DNA from: Camellia lanceoleosa
Lineage: Eukaryota > Streptophyta > Magnoliopsida > Ericales > Theaceae
Reading direction: 5' to 3'
Length of the DNA stretch: 64,000 nt
Assembly (NCBI GenBank): GCA_025200525.1
Contig: CM045770.1
Coordinates: 127,573,429-127,637,428, forward strand
Below the pieces are notes generated by a model. That model saw nothing but the letters and a program-made list of their open reading frames with translations, had not been told where the DNA came from and ran no database searches. The translations under genes and the position numbers were made by a program. Of the stretch, positions 22,666 to 35,203 are shown in pieces; the stretch's first letter is position 1, and every line of letters starts with the position of its first letter.

Positions 22666-24719
22666 TATAAATAAATAAAAACTTATTTCATGCAATTAGT
22701 TTAACAGGCAATATGAGAATGAGAAAGAGAATTATCATTTTATTCTTATGTCATTCCATATTGGCAACTAAACAATGAAATGAGAACGGACATTTCATTT
22801 CATTCAACTTTATATTTCATTCTCACTTCATTCCATTCATTCATACAAAACATGTAAAGGTGGTGAAAATCTGTATCTACGAGATAATTATGTGAAAATT
22901 TAATTATCTAACTAATAGAAGCTATCTTGTGAAAAAGTATATACATATATATGTAGAATAGAAAAACAAAAAGCTCTCACTAAAATGCTCTTTCATTGCC
23001 ATTTATTCTGAAATTAAAGTAATTGTATATCTCCATCTCTAATATCTCTCATACAGATTACAGAAAAGCAGAATATATACTAGTTACGAAGAAATACAGG
23101 ATGAGAAGCCTCTCGATATATACAATGAAAGAAAGCCCTCGTCAAAGTTGTTGGAAGGGAATAGCCTATTCAGGCCCAGACTCCTATCCTTTGAGCAACC
23201 TACATCAAGAAATGCAATAAGTTCATTACTGTATCATGCCTTTAACATCGTAATTCATGCGCGTATCCATCCCTATTTGGCAACTTGGTTGAGTAAACTT
23301 GAAAACTATACATATTTAAACTTCCCCCCTCCTGATCCACCTCCTCCCTGCCTCAATTTTATTTATTAAATATAAATATATGTATAATATGTATATAATT
23401 TTATTTTTTTACTAATAAAATTAAAATATTAAAATATTATACTTAATATTTATTTTCACTCATTTATTCATCATTTTACATCTTTTAACTCTCATTAATT
23501 ATAAATTATTGTATATAATATACTATATTACCTTTCATTTTTATTAACTTCTTTATTTTTAAACCAACAAAATTAACCCGCCCCCACGGTACTCTCGCCC
23601 CGCCCCAGATATGATATGGGGTGGGGGTGGAGGACGACAAATCCACTCCAAACCCACCTCGTTATTGGCTACCATCACTAATGACCTCCTCCGTCAACTA
23701 CCTTCGGCCAACACCTCCGTCAACTGTTTTTATCCAAAATAAATATAAACATGCTTAATGTTTTTTGTAAATAAAAAATAGTAAACTGTAAACGTTGTCA
23801 AACGGTACCTAAACGTATAGCAGCAACCTTGTGAGTCTCAGCACACACCATGCACACCTTGTAAATAAACATTCACCACATTGAAAAATTTAGCCACCAC
23901 AATTCACCATCATAAAATATGATACATATTGTATCCTCACAACTATTTTCCAAATTTTGTTTTGTTTATAATCACTTAAATTCACACCTTTTTTTTTTTT
24001 TTTACACGAGCCTAATCTAAGGAGAAAGGAAAAAAAGATTAGCCCCAACACCACATGAAGCTCGAACCCACGATCTCCACTATAGGGATTGTAGACCATA
24101 CCACTGTGGCACAAAGCCATGGGTTAAATCCACACTAGATTCTCATAAATTTGCCTATCCATTTTTTATTTTATGTGTTTTTTTATTAAGAGTAACCCCT
24201 TGACCCCACTTTTGGTGAGACCAAGGTAAAAATGCCCAATAACCATGCGATAAATTTGCCTATCTATGTTGAACATGTATTGGACATGTAACTGACACCA
24301 ACACAACACTACATTCGAAAAGATATCATCTTTTATTTTAGTACATCACTGTGCTCCATAGCAGAATATGAAATACAATTGCACTTTATCAAATTATTCA
24401 GCACTATCTAGCCCAACATAACCTACAAAAATATATGTATAACATAGCCATATAAATTTTTACCATTTTTCCCAATCCAAAATAAAACAAAATAATCATG
24501 TAGCTTTAGAGTTTTGAGTGACATCCCCGTAGGGGCTTGTGGGTCTTTTAGCTATTTAACATACATAAATGCAACAAAAGCATATTGAATTTTGAAGCTG
24601 TAACAAGTCAAAAGAAAACAGTTGCTAAATGCAGAGAGAGAGAGAGAGATGCATAGCAAAAAGGCATGGGGCTCATGTAGTTTGCTAGCAAGCAATAGAA
24701 GTGAAGTTGTTAATGATAC
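22666..24719. other. AT-rich spacer, no gene seen
   Basis: No supported gene. A short GC-rich word group at 23578-23640 (CCCGCCCCC and GGGGTGGGGGTGG) may be an end of an unrecognised small element. An AG run lies near 24632-24648. Confidence 0.6.
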
Positions 24720-26221
24720 CTCTTTGAAGGAATGTACATCACTTGTCCATAGCTAAGCATCACAACCTGCATCTCTGGCACCCCATACATCGTTTCTACG
24801 ATCATCCCCCACATGAATAGCATCCTCAGGCTTTACTCCCAACAACTCACAAGCTTTTATAAATATGGTGGGATTTGGCTTCTCTGCTTCAACCTGTTCG
24901 TGAGGAAAGAGAGAAATTGAACAATGCCATAAGAAGATTGAAAGGAGAAAATAAATAGATCACTACTTACTTCAGCTGATACTGCCACAGCATCAAACCA
25001 GTAATCACAATTCAGAGCCCGCAAAACAGGCCTCAATCGAGTGTCAAAGTTCGACACAACAGCCAATTTTACACCTGCATTCCTTAGGGTCTTAAATACT
25101 TTTTCCGCATCAGGATCACAGAGGTGCCATGCCTTTGGATAGAAACAAATGAAAATTAACTTAAAATTAAGATGGTAAAAGTAAGTAGTTATAAGTGTCA
25201 ATTAATATATCAGACAAGGTTTGGTTAGCATTTTGGAAGTATTTACCTCACTTTTTATACCAAGGGAAAAAAAAAAGTGCATTCAATAACCCCAAAACAA
25301 TTGTAACCAATCAATGCCTCAAAGCTAACCTTTTCGGTGGTATAATAATTGTACAACTCCTCAAAGTACTGAGAATCCGAACAGCCAGTTGAAGAACTGA
25401 CTATATATTGCCAGAATGGTCTCCCATCGTTAACATATCTGCAATTTAGTAAACACACTTTTATAAATTGTTATCGCCTATTAGAAGAAAATAATATTTT
25501 GAAAATATAAATGGAGAAAACTTTTACCTTTGTAGAAAAGGGGGATGAAACTTTTTTACTACTTGTATTATTGTATACTTACTAATTAAGGGCAACAATG
25601 TCTAAAATGTCCCGAGAGTTGAACAGACAAAATGCCCTAAAAGAATTTCAATTAGAAAGTCTAGAAATAGCATCTTATATATCTTCAGGAAGTCCGTGCA
25701 AGATGCAATCTTGATAAGTGATAATAAAGTAACTAATATTAAAAACTGATTACCATAAAAGTTTAAGCCATATAGAATGGCGTGATTCATATATTTATTT
25801 CATTGTGTGCCCCTCAAACTTTACCATACTCCTCATGAGTGAGGCATGCACATCTATGTTACCTGGACTCTTAAACCTAAATCAAACACTCATCTTACAC
25901 ACCCAACACTTTGACAAGGGTGTGTGCTATGTGTCTCATACTTTCTATCAAGACACTTATATATTTAATAATATTTGTATTTAACACTATCATTATGTAT
26001 ATGTTTTGTTGTATAATAGCTATAAAAGGCATAAAATACATTTTTGACAATGTACGCTGATGTTACATATAACAACATAATTTTATCTCACATAAACAAT
26101 TTAAAATATATAAATATGACCCTATTTATGCCAAGTCCATGTGCCTTTAAATTTGAGATTTGAATCCCTAGAAACGCATCCACACACCGGACACCTGTAC
26201 CCAAGTCCATGTAACATAGAT

Positions 26222-26462
26222 TCACAAAGTGCTCGTTTGGCATGAAGAAGTTTGAGGCTTTTTGACTAAAATAGCCACAAAAAGACAAAATTGGCTAAAA
26301 AGTCAATAAGACAAAATGTCACATCTAAATCATAATTATTTCATTTTTTTTCTCACAAAAGTCAAAAAAGCCAAAAAGCCTATCCCAAACGAGGCTTTTT
26401 AGCCCCAGGTTAAAATAGCTAAAAAAACTAAAAAGCCAACCTACATCCCAAACAAAGCCAAG
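26222..26462. mobile_element. MITE in intron 2 of the hydrolase gene
   Basis: The ends are imperfect inverted repeats: left GTGCTCGTTTGGCATGAAG, right complement GGCTTTGTTTGGGATGTAGG. The interior is AAAAAGCC and GGCTTTTT-rich. It is related to 3675-3866. The GGCTT(T)GTTTGG ends are common for small plant hAT-like MITEs; no target duplication was confirmed. Confidence 0.6.
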
Positions 26463-27713
26463 AGATTTACCTAACCAGGGTCCAGGAAGGATTTCAAATT
26501 GATAAAAATCCTACTGGCTCTATCACCATGTAATCAGACAACTAGTACTCTAAAAGCCAAAGCTAATAGAGAGTGATTAACTTATGGATTCATCTTGCCA
26601 CTCATTTACATTTGAGAGAAGTTATGAAATACAAGTTCAATTTTGTGCAGCAACTATATGCAAGCTTAATATAGATAAATTAACTATAATCACAAAAAAA
26701 ATATTAAAATAACAACAAAGCGACTTTTTGAATAAGTAAATGACTCTTTTATTGAGAGTGACAAATTGAGTCCAGCTAGTAAATGAAAAGATAAGAAAGT
26801 CCTCAAATGTCAAATTTGCTTTCTCTGAAAAAAAAAAAAAAAAAAAAAACCCACAACACTTAAAAGAAGAAATTAATTTCGAGACCCATATATAAAAAAT
26901 TGTGACCCATGTCTTACCATAAGAAAACTCCGGCTCCTCCGAAATATCAGAATTGAATGATTCTATACATGTTCAATCAACATGGATATCCCAAAAAGCT
27001 TTAATTACTCTAGTACCGTATTAGAGAATAAAAGGACAGGCTTGGTATAAAATCGGCTAATTAACAACGTTCAAGTTACATATTTCTCTGTTTTAATGGT
27101 TAGAATAGGAAACCTATAATGGGTGAAAAAGAGAGCATACCCTTATATAAAGCAAAAAATGGTCATAATCATAATACATAATTAGATGCAATTGAAACAC
27201 AGAACCCACCTCTCTAATTATCATAACTCAAACAAAAGAAAGTTATAATTCTTGCTCTTGATATCATACAAAAATGAATCAAATATGGGTCATCAAAAAT
27301 CACATTTAATCCTCTATGAAACTCCCAAAATATTTTCAAATGCAACCATGCAAACTAAATTAATTCAGAAACTAGCAATGGTATGTTCAAACTTGTCAAG
27401 GACAATAAATCACCTTAGTCGAGATCTGCCCCAAGGCTGCTCATAAGCCCTCCTGTATCTGTTTAATATCTCAGTGTCTGAGTACTGAACACCATATTTC
27501 TCACCAATCTGTCTATAAATCTGCAACATAAAGACATTAAGAAAGAGAAAGCAATGAGATATATTTAATGCATATATATATATATGTATACAGAGAAAGT
27601 AAGTTACATTGACAAATATATGAATTCTAAATGTAGAGAGGTTACTTTCAACTTTATCCTCTAAACTATTGTCATATTTTCTAGAGCAAGTTACAATGGT
27701 AGTCCCTAGGGGG

Positions 27714-28402
27714 TGTTCAAATTAACCAGTGAACCGAAGAACCGAACCGAACCGAACCAAACCGACCTCTTTGGATTGGGTTGGATTGGTTTGGTTTTTG
27801 AGTGCATTAGTTTGGCTCTGGGTCTTCAAATTATCAAACCGATAGGATTGTGTTGGTTCTTGGTTTAGGCCTTGCCTAAACTGAACCTATTTATATATAT
27901 ACATCTATTTTTGTCAAAAAATTTTTTAAAAAATATTAATTGGTCTATTATAATGGACTTGATTGCACCTAATAATTTTCTGCGTGCGAGAATTTTTAGG
28001 TGAACAAAGGAAAAACTGGAAGTGTGAGTCAACTTTGTAATCTATTTAATTTGTATTGGTTGTATTAATGGATTTTATTGATTTTGCTTATGTTTAAGTT
28101 TGAGTTGGATTTAATTTGTATTGATTAGCATTAAATAATGTTTTTCATTTGTATTATGTTTAAATATTAAAGACTTGTTTATTTTAATTATTTATTATTG
28201 ATTGATTCATTTATTTTTAATATAGTGGAACCGTGGTTTTAACCCAAACCAACCCGAACTATTTTGGGTTGGGTTGGGTTGGGTGGGGTTGGTTCTAGTG
28301 CATGATCGGTTTTGTTCTAGATCCAAAATTTTGGAACCGATCATGATTGGGTTGGTTCTGAATTTAGTGCCAAACTAAACCAACCCAACCCAACCCATGA
28401 AC
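27714..28402. mobile_element. Small element with GGGTGTTCA ends in intron 1
   Basis: Left end GGGGGTGTTCAAATTAACC and right complement GAGGTGTTCATGGGTTGGG are similar inverted ends. Both flanks are filled with GGTT and AACC words (ACCGAACCGAACC on the left, GGGTTGGGTTGGG near 28260 and AACCCAACCC near 28385). It is non-coding. Class uncertain, perhaps hAT-like. Confidence 0.55.
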
Positions 28403-28671
28403 ACCTCACTATATTTTGGTCCTATCCTTTTGGTCCCTATTTTAGTTGGCATTATTTTGATCTTGAAATTTATGATTTTATTTCAATTTAGTGTAATTGA
28501 TTACAACTATTCACATTTTTTAATGAAAAATAGGTACATAAGTGACATGTGTCACAATTTTAAGGGTAAAATTATAAATTTATTCAACTCGGGGGTCCTC
28601 AAAGTTGTCCATTTGAATCAATTTGGTCCTAACTCTAACGTCTGTCTACATTAATAATGAGAAATAAAAGT

Positions 28672-29245
28672 AAAATACAGTTTTAGTCTATAAAGTATGT
28701 GTTGTGTTCTTTATCATTTTAGTCCCTTCAATTTCAATTTTGTTATTTTGGTCCTCAAAATTGTCAATTTAGTCATATCATTTAACGTCGGTCTACATTG
28801 ATAATGAGAAAAGTATTGTATCCTTGTTTTTAGAGTAAATTACACCAATGGCCCCTCTTTCTTTCTTTCTTTCTTTCTTTCTTTTTTTTTTTCTTTTTTC
28901 TTTTGAAATATCAGCGTCACTCCCTTTTTTTTCTTACGATGGTCATGATTTGGAGTTTGAGTGACTAACAAGATGAAGAGAGAAATGTGAAAGATGTTGT
29001 GTATGGCAAGGTAAAACATGTGGCATAATATGATGACTGAAATTGACAATATCAAAATAATAAAATTGAAATTAAACTAAAACTATTTTTATTCATATTA
29101 TTCTCGTTATCAATGTAGACGGATATTAAAATTAAACTAAATTGACTCAAATTGATATTTAGAGAATAAAAATAATAAATTAAATTTTGAGAGACCAAAC
29201 TGACAAACAACACATGATTTGGGACTAAAACTGTCTTTTCAACAT
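28672..29245. mobile_element. Foldback element in intron 1 of the hydrolase gene
   Basis: The left arm (28672-28815, with CAGTTTTAGTC, TGTTGTGTTCTT and CATTGATAATGAGAA) is matched by an inverted right arm (29095-29245, with GACTAAAACTG, AACAACACATGA and TTATCAATGTAGAC). Between the arms lies a TAAATTACACCAATGG word and a CTTT microsatellite at 28857-28882. Non-coding. Confidence 0.65.
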
Positions 29246-29575
29246 TACACCCTACAATTGAACACTCATCTTCTTCTCTATATTTCATTTCAAAATAGTG
29301 AATTGAAAATTTCTTTTTAGTTTAGTTGTTTAAATTTTGAAATGACCATTTTTCACCTCAAATGAAATTAGATTTTAACTGTAATTAATTTGGAAATTTT
29401 TTTGTTATAATTAGCTGAAATTATAAACTTTAAGAGCTAAATAAATCAAATTAATAGTTTAAGAATGAAATTAAACAAAACAAAACAAAACAAATTTTGC
29501 GATAGTTTAGGAGATTAAAAAAAAATCAAAATCAACATAGAGAAATATAAAGAGAAATGAAATGGGTACATAATT

Positions 29576-29579
<4 letters not shown>

Positions 29580-29611
<32 letters not shown>
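29580..29611. repeat. AG microsatellite at the intron 1 donor
   Basis: About sixteen AG units. On the gene's strand this is a CT run starting about ten bases inside intron 1. Confidence 0.9.
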
Positions 29612-29615
<4 letters not shown>

Positions 29616-30059
29616 CATGCCTGGGCCATGGGCTGAGAGGGGAGAACAAGAGTGCCAACAGCATCAATCAAGAGAGCCTTGTGTTGTGAGTGATGCCACC
29701 ATACAGAGCCTTCCTATACTTCTCGTAATCCTTCAAACTCACCATGTCCGACTCCAGAGGAGCCACCGAGGACGATAATGACCGACCCGAACCTCCAAAT
29801 CGATCGACCCGAAACTTTCTCGCAGCGCCATTAGAGTACGAAGCAGAAGCCAAACTGGGCGTTATGTGGGTTGCTGTTAAGATGCTGAGAAGATTACTGA
29901 TCTTGGACTTTGTTGTCGCCATTAGAGTCATCTCTGTGCTTCATTTGGTGTTTTTGTATATCCAAGATTTCAATACTACTACCAACCTCTTCTTCTCTTC
30001 TCTCTATATAGATCTTCTGGTATTTTTGGATAGGGAAGGGAGAGTCGCTGCGAAATGAT

Positions 30060-31072
30060 GAGAAGACCCGAAAAAGTGGCGAGGGGCGATTTGAATTATT
30101 TACTAGCCTACCCTACCCTTGTGCGCCTTCTGTTATTATCTTCTAAAAGCATTTCGAGAAAAGAAAATACAGAAATGATACCGACTATTTAAAATTTTCA
30201 TTATTAATAGTTCTAATGAGTTGAAAAATATTAAAAAATATATATATATATAAGAGATAATTATTACATTAAAGGGAGAGCCACTGCATTAGTGCTCCTC
30301 TAGTACTCCTTTTTTAGTGCTCTCAAGTATTAATCAAGAAAATAATATATAAGTGCATATTTTACGCATCTTTTTTGGGTTAAACTGTCGTATCAATCAA
30401 TATTTTCTCTTAATTTTTTTACATATCATTTTATAAATGGTTAAAAATTATATTTATTTAGAACATTTCAAAATCAAGTTTTAGACCTACTTTATAATTC
30501 TAGTGATATGTCAAGAAGTGATATATCAATTAATCATTTTCTTAGTATATCATTAGATCTAGAATTGAGAATTACACCCCCAAAAAAAAAAAAAAAAATC
30601 CAAATTTAAGTTATAACAAAAATCCAAATGTAATCTTGAATTTTTAATTTTGACAATTTAAATTTAAATCTTTTAATTTTTTTTTTCTATATAAACCATT
30701 TATTTATTTTTGTTAAGTAAAATAACAGAAAAAGAGTTTTTGAGTTATTAAACTTAATGTAACTATATATAAAATATCTAAAATACTCTTTTTTAATAAG
30801 TTTATTTACAATTTTTTTTTTCCCGTTGATTTTACTAATGAAATAGACAAATAATTTAATTGAAAGTAAATCAAAATATTTTTAGACTTTTGAAATCTAG
30901 TCGAACGAGCAATTGATTGTTCAAATTTCCTTTGAAAACTTGAATAAACTCTAAAATATGTTTAAGTTTAACTTATTCAATTAAGGAATTGAGCTTAAAT
31001 GAGTTTTTAACGAAGCAAACATGAGTCAAAGTCAAATTATTTAGTTCATTTACCACCCTTATTATTTACTAC
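30060..31072. other. AT-rich spacer upstream of the hydrolase gene
   Basis: No gene is supported. The first 130 bases upstream of the start codon at 29931 include TATATAGA near 30005, a possible TATA box on the minus strand, but this is weak. The rest is A and T homopolymer-rich. Confidence 0.45.
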
Positions 31073-31075
31073 TTA

Positions 31076-31677
31076 GAGCATCTCCAACAGTTCACCTAAT
31101 GTTTCACCAAATCTGAGTAAAAAAATGGCTATTTCCTCAATCTGATACTAAATGCTCCAACGGTTCACCTTCATCAAATCTCTTTCAGGACAACCGGATG
31201 GTCGCCGGGTAGGGGATATTTTTTTTTTTTTTTTTTTTTTTACCTTTTTGAACTGTTTGAACCTACCTCCGTGGGTCAACCGGTTGGTCGATCGGTTGGT
31301 CAACCGGTAAAGCCAAATTTTGTTTTTTTTTTTTTTTTACCTTTTTGAACTGTTTGAACCAACCTTTGCACTGTTTGAACCAACCAATTTTTCATGCACT
31401 GGTTGACCGGTTGGTCAACCGGGTGGTCGACCAAGGGGTCGACCAGGTGGACATTCAGGTGGTCAACCACCATGTGTAACATTCTGAACCTTTTCTGCTC
31501 CAACGGTCAGTAACAGTGATTTGGTAAAATGTATATCTTGTTCTCAGTTTGATGCTTTTTTTGCTGAATTCTCATTTTGATATCAATTTGGTGCAACGGT
31601 TGGAGCATAAAAAAGTGCCTTTTTTTTTATCAAAATTTGAATCTGATGCCAACTTTGGTTCACCGTTGGAGATGGTC
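31076..31677. mobile_element. Harbinger-like MITE with TTA target duplication
   Basis: Ends are inverted: left GAGCATCTCCAACAGTTCACC-type, right complement GACCATCTCCAACGGTGAACC-type, matching at most positions. TTA is duplicated at 31073-31075 and 31678-31680, the usual three-base target of PIF/Harbinger elements. The interior repeats CACCAAATCTGA-like words near the ends and carries two T runs and a cluster of GGTCAACCGGTTGGTC words at 31270-31470. No transposase frame. Confidence 0.78.
31270..31470. repeat. Cluster of GGTTGGTCGACCGG-type words
   Basis: Self-complementary words such as GTCAACCGGTTGGTC and GGTCGACC recur at least six times in both orientations in 200 bases inside the MITE, alongside a repeated ACCTTTTTGAACTGTTTGAACC. 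They could form alternative hairpins. Confidence 0.7.
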
Positions 31678-31680
31678 TTA

Positions 31681-32117
31681 ACAGATAAAAATAAGTAAAA
31701 CAAATTTTAAAAATTAAATTATTTGAAAATTAAAAGAAGAGATTTGCTAAATTTTTACCTTAAGAAAAACTACACCAAACAAACTTAAAAGTCACTATAT
31801 ATATGCTTTCATAAATTAAAAGTCTACTTGGTTGAAAGTAAAATAATTTACTTGGTAAAATATTTTTAATTTAAAATCTTTTACAAATGATTATTATCTT
31901 TTTGATAGACATATTCAAAGATGATATAGTATAAAACAACAATTAAAACTTTAACAAGTGAAAGAGGTCTAAGTTTTGTCAATAGCGACACAAATGGACT
32001 CAAAAATTACACTTATGCTTTTATCTTCCTTACATAGTATTTCATCATAGATCCAACTCATTCTGTCTGATTGCTCGTCTATCCTTAAAAGAGATTTAAA
32101 ATTTCATTTTTACATAT
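31681..32117. other. Spacer between the MITE and the Tat element
   Basis: AT-rich, no gene seen. The last five bases, CATAT, are the left target duplication of the next element. Confidence 0.6.
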
Positions 32118-32663
32118 TGTGAGAGTATATTTTGTGAATGGCAACACGTGCCACGGTGACACCGAAGTGTCAGCTGAGGTGCCACGTGTTTTGATCATAG
32201 TGCCGAGGTGATATCGGCTAGGCCGAGGTTATCTGCGAAGATACCGGAATCCGGGATAAGCGGATAAGGGACAAAAGTCCTAGAATGGGGGAGGACCTCA
32301 GTCTGGATAAAGATAAGACTCTTAGGGAGTTTATCTCTATCTGGCTAGAAGTTCAAGATGAGCATTGAACCAGAGTCCATTGAAGCTAGGCTTCTACAGG
32401 GATCAGGTTAGTGTTGTCTATAAAAGTAAGGCACCCTCGTGGGTCTAAGGTACGCTTTTTATATTCTAACTAGTGAGTTAAGCATTGTTTGCTATCTTTG
32501 AGAGATAATAAAGTACTGACTTGATCGTCGGAGTACCCTCGGGTGGACGAACCACCACCGGAGTCTTATCTTTCTGTGATAGGTTGTTCAGGCGTAATCT
32601 ATTCTGTCGGTGTTCTCCAGCTGAGTACCTGTTTGGCAGTGTGGTCAAAAATCAGCACCCACA
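32118..32663 (+). repeat. 5' LTR of the decayed Tat element
   Basis: A 546-base LTR from TGTGAGAG to CACCCACA. A TATA-like GTCTATAAAAGTAAGG near 32415 precedes a conserved GCACCCTCGTGGGTC block. The partner LTR at 43404 differs by scattered substitutions, suggesting an older insertion than the 48805-60279 copy. Confidence 0.92.
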
Positions 32664-32684
32664 ATTTGGCGCCGTCTATGAGAA
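32664..32684 (+). other. Primer-binding site
   Basis: Directly after the LTR, ATTTGGCGCCGTCTATG matches the TTTGGCGCCGTCTGTGGG form seen in the sister element (59717-59736), with changes in its last bases. Confidence 0.8.
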
Positions 32685-32699
32685 ACGTAAGAAGAATAG

Positions 32700-35203
32700 A
32701 TGGCCAACGACGGGTAGAAAAAAAGAGTTTGGGGCGACATCCCTAGTGGGAGTGGTAAAAACGCCAATCCTAATATAGAGGAGGACAATTGCAACGAAGA
32801 ACCTCAGGATAAGAATGCTGGAGAAAAAGATGTCGGCCCAGAGAGAGACGTACCGAAGAAAGCATGTCAAGGCGGGTATTACAACGAAAGCGACCTCCAA
32901 GTATAGAAAGATAGATGCCTGATGAGGGACGGCGAGATAAAAGGGATGGCAAACAAATTGGCAGACCTGCAATCGATTGTCAATTTTATGATGCAGAACA
33001 AAGTCATGCAACCACTGTTCCCATTGAAGGACACGCCGATTCCAGTGGCCAAGAACGATGCCCAGAAAGGGGGGCAGAAAGCAATCCCCGTAGTCCCCCA
33101 GCATGACAAGGCAAGGGAGCATTCTCATCAGCCTTTACGGGAGGTCGGGTAAGGAGAATCGATGAGAGGAGAGTCTCAGAAGACACATCGTGCCAAAGAA
33201 ACCTACACCAAAGAACATCGGCATGTTCAAGGGAAAGAGCTTTGTTTTGATACGACGAATGGAGGGAGGTCCAAGAGTACTTATAATGACACAGGGAGTA
33301 GCGTACCAAAAAGGCTGAAATCCATTAACAACCGAGCTCCTAGATGGACTAAGGAGGATTTGAGGGATTACCTCCAGAGGAAGCGATAGGATACTGAGGT
33401 AACATTTCCGGTCAAGATGAGAATACCGTTTTTGGTGGAATTAGACAAGTTTGAGGCCCCAAAAAGGTTCCACATGCCGAGATTCCAAATATACGACGGT
33501 AAGTCCAATCCCAACTTTCATATTGGCTTAGACTTGAACTCAATGGCACTGTACATTGGGAACGAGTCGTTGCTCTGCAAGGTGTTCCCTTCATCCTTTG
33601 GGGAAATCACATCAGATTGGTTTCACAAGTTGCCGAAAGGAAATGTGAAAGCTGGGAAGGGCTGGCCAAGATGTTTGTGGCCAGGTTTGTTACAAACAAA
33701 CTACAGCCATTGAGGGTAAACTTCCTGATGGCTTTGAGAATTGGCGAGGATGAAAGCCTCATGGCTTATGCCAAGAGGTATTATGAGGTGTTTAACCGAA
33801 TACCAGGGTGGAACCAAGAGGTAACGATCGTATCTTTTAAGAACGGCCTGAACGATGACTGTCTGCTTCGAAAGTCATTAGCAAAGACATTGCCAAAAAG
33901 TATGGAGGAACTTATGGCCAAGATAGAGAAATATGCGAGAGCAGAGGAAGACACGCCAGGGACAAAGGCGTCAAAGCAACAGAAGAGGAACGGCTTGCCG
34001 AAGCGAGGCCGAGGTAATACAAATTTAATAGACAAGAAATAGGACTAAGGGTTGCACAAGCAGTCACCACAGTGTTCCGGATCCCGGTTTACAAAGTCTT
34101 GGAGAGAATTAGGAACCAGCCTTACTATAGAGCACCAGAGAAGATCCATGGAGAATTTATGGGAAAGAAGCCTGGGGAAGCATTATGCCTATCACAATAA
34201 GGATGGGCACCTGACTCAGAGGTGCAGAGCCCTAAAGACACATTTGGAAGACCTTGCGATACAAGGTCACTTAAGAGACCTGATAGATGAGGTCAGAATA
34301 AGGGAAGAACAAGCAAGGCTACCCTAGGCACCGGCAGCACCACCTCCACCGGCACCACAACCGCTTGCAGACGGACCTCGAGTGATCAATGTAATTTACT
34401 CAAAGGTTAATGAGAACGAGGTACGTGGGGAGACTCAGAGGGTGAGACACTTACAGCATCTGTATCGGGTCCAGCAAAAAAGGCCTAGGGCAGACGAATG
34501 CTAGGGACCAATGGTGTCCTTCACTAAAGCCGACCTAGACATGGTGTAGTATCCACACAATGATGCTCTGGTGATATCCTTGAAGATTGGAGAATGCTAG
34601 GTAAGGCGCATTCTAGTTGACTAAGGAAGCTCTTGTGATATCATGTATGTCAGGTGTTACAAGGAGCTCGGCCTTCACCAAGATGATCTAGAACAACCCA
34701 ACAGTCCAATGGTTGGGTTCAATGGAACACCGACATGGCCCTTGGTGGCAATAAATTTGAAGGTACATACAGGCACCAAGAAAGTGATCACAAAGTTAAC
34801 AATCATTGACACCCTCTCACCTTACAACGTTATCTTGGGAAGACCGTGGTTGCACGCAATGAGGGTTATTCCCTCAACATTGCACCTATTGCGGTTCCCA
34901 ACGAAATAAGAAATTGAGGAAATCATAGGAGATCAGGTGCAGACGAAGAATTGCTCCATGGCAGCAATGAAATCCACCTGCAACGTACGAGAAGCAGACA
35001 CAGCCGAGATTGAGGACGAGGACATGGAGGTCCTGGATGACGTCGGCAAAGAACCAGCTGAGAAAAGTGAGGAAGCCCTGAAGAAGATTCTAGTCCAATA
35101 AGGGGACGAAGAGCGTTTTTTCCTTCTCGAATCAGGATTGGCCAAGAAGGAAGAAAGGGAGTTAGAAGCCTTCTTACAAGAAAATATTGAGGTGTTTGCC
35201 TGA
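32700..35203 (+). pseudogene. gag-protease of the decayed Tat element
   Basis: Corresponds to the better frame at 57202-59702. The start ATG (32700) is followed after five codons by TAG. Recognisable parts are KLADLQSIVNFMMQNKVMQP, HRHVQGKELCFD, the capsid-like stretch from FEAPKRFHMPRFQIYDGK to ITSDWFHKLPKG, AYAKRYYEVFNRIPG, the CAYHNE-like zinc-knuckle remnant (YHNKDGHLTQRC) and a protease with GSSCDIMYV and the VILGRPWLHAM flap region. A frameshift lies near 33645 and several glutamine codons have become TAG or TAA. It ends at TGA 35201-35203, the same place where the sister copy has TAG. Confidence 0.85.

Larger units (their letters stand above)
24720..29931 (-). pseudogene. HAD-superfamily hydrolase, HDHD3-like, probably inactivated
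   Basis: Five exons on the minus strand encode a haloacid-dehalogenase-like hydrolase: 29621-29931, 27414-27520, 25330-25438, 24971-25132 and 24720-24893. The N-terminus (MATTKSKISN on) is Ser/Ala/Arg-rich, like an organelle transit peptide. Conserved parts appear in order: motif I LLIDAVGTL, YGVQYSDTEIL, RPFWQYIVSSSTGC, motif II VVSNFD, motif III EKPNP and motif IV GDDRRND. Three defects stand out. In exon 1 the frame breaks between ALYGGITH and KALLIDAV, as if 5 bases were gained, and removing 5 bases restores exact phase. Intron 1 starts with GC (CAG/GCATGC). In exon 5 TAG at 24753-24755 replaces the tryptophan expected after GARDAGCDA, cutting roughly 20 residues. Other junctions are GT-AG and in phase. 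Whether any allele is active cannot be told. Confidence 0.82.

Noticed and set aside
29557..30058. Plus frames over the HAD gene first exon
   Set aside because: The minus strand gives the conserved protein; these are shadows with an Arg/Glu microsatellite stretch.
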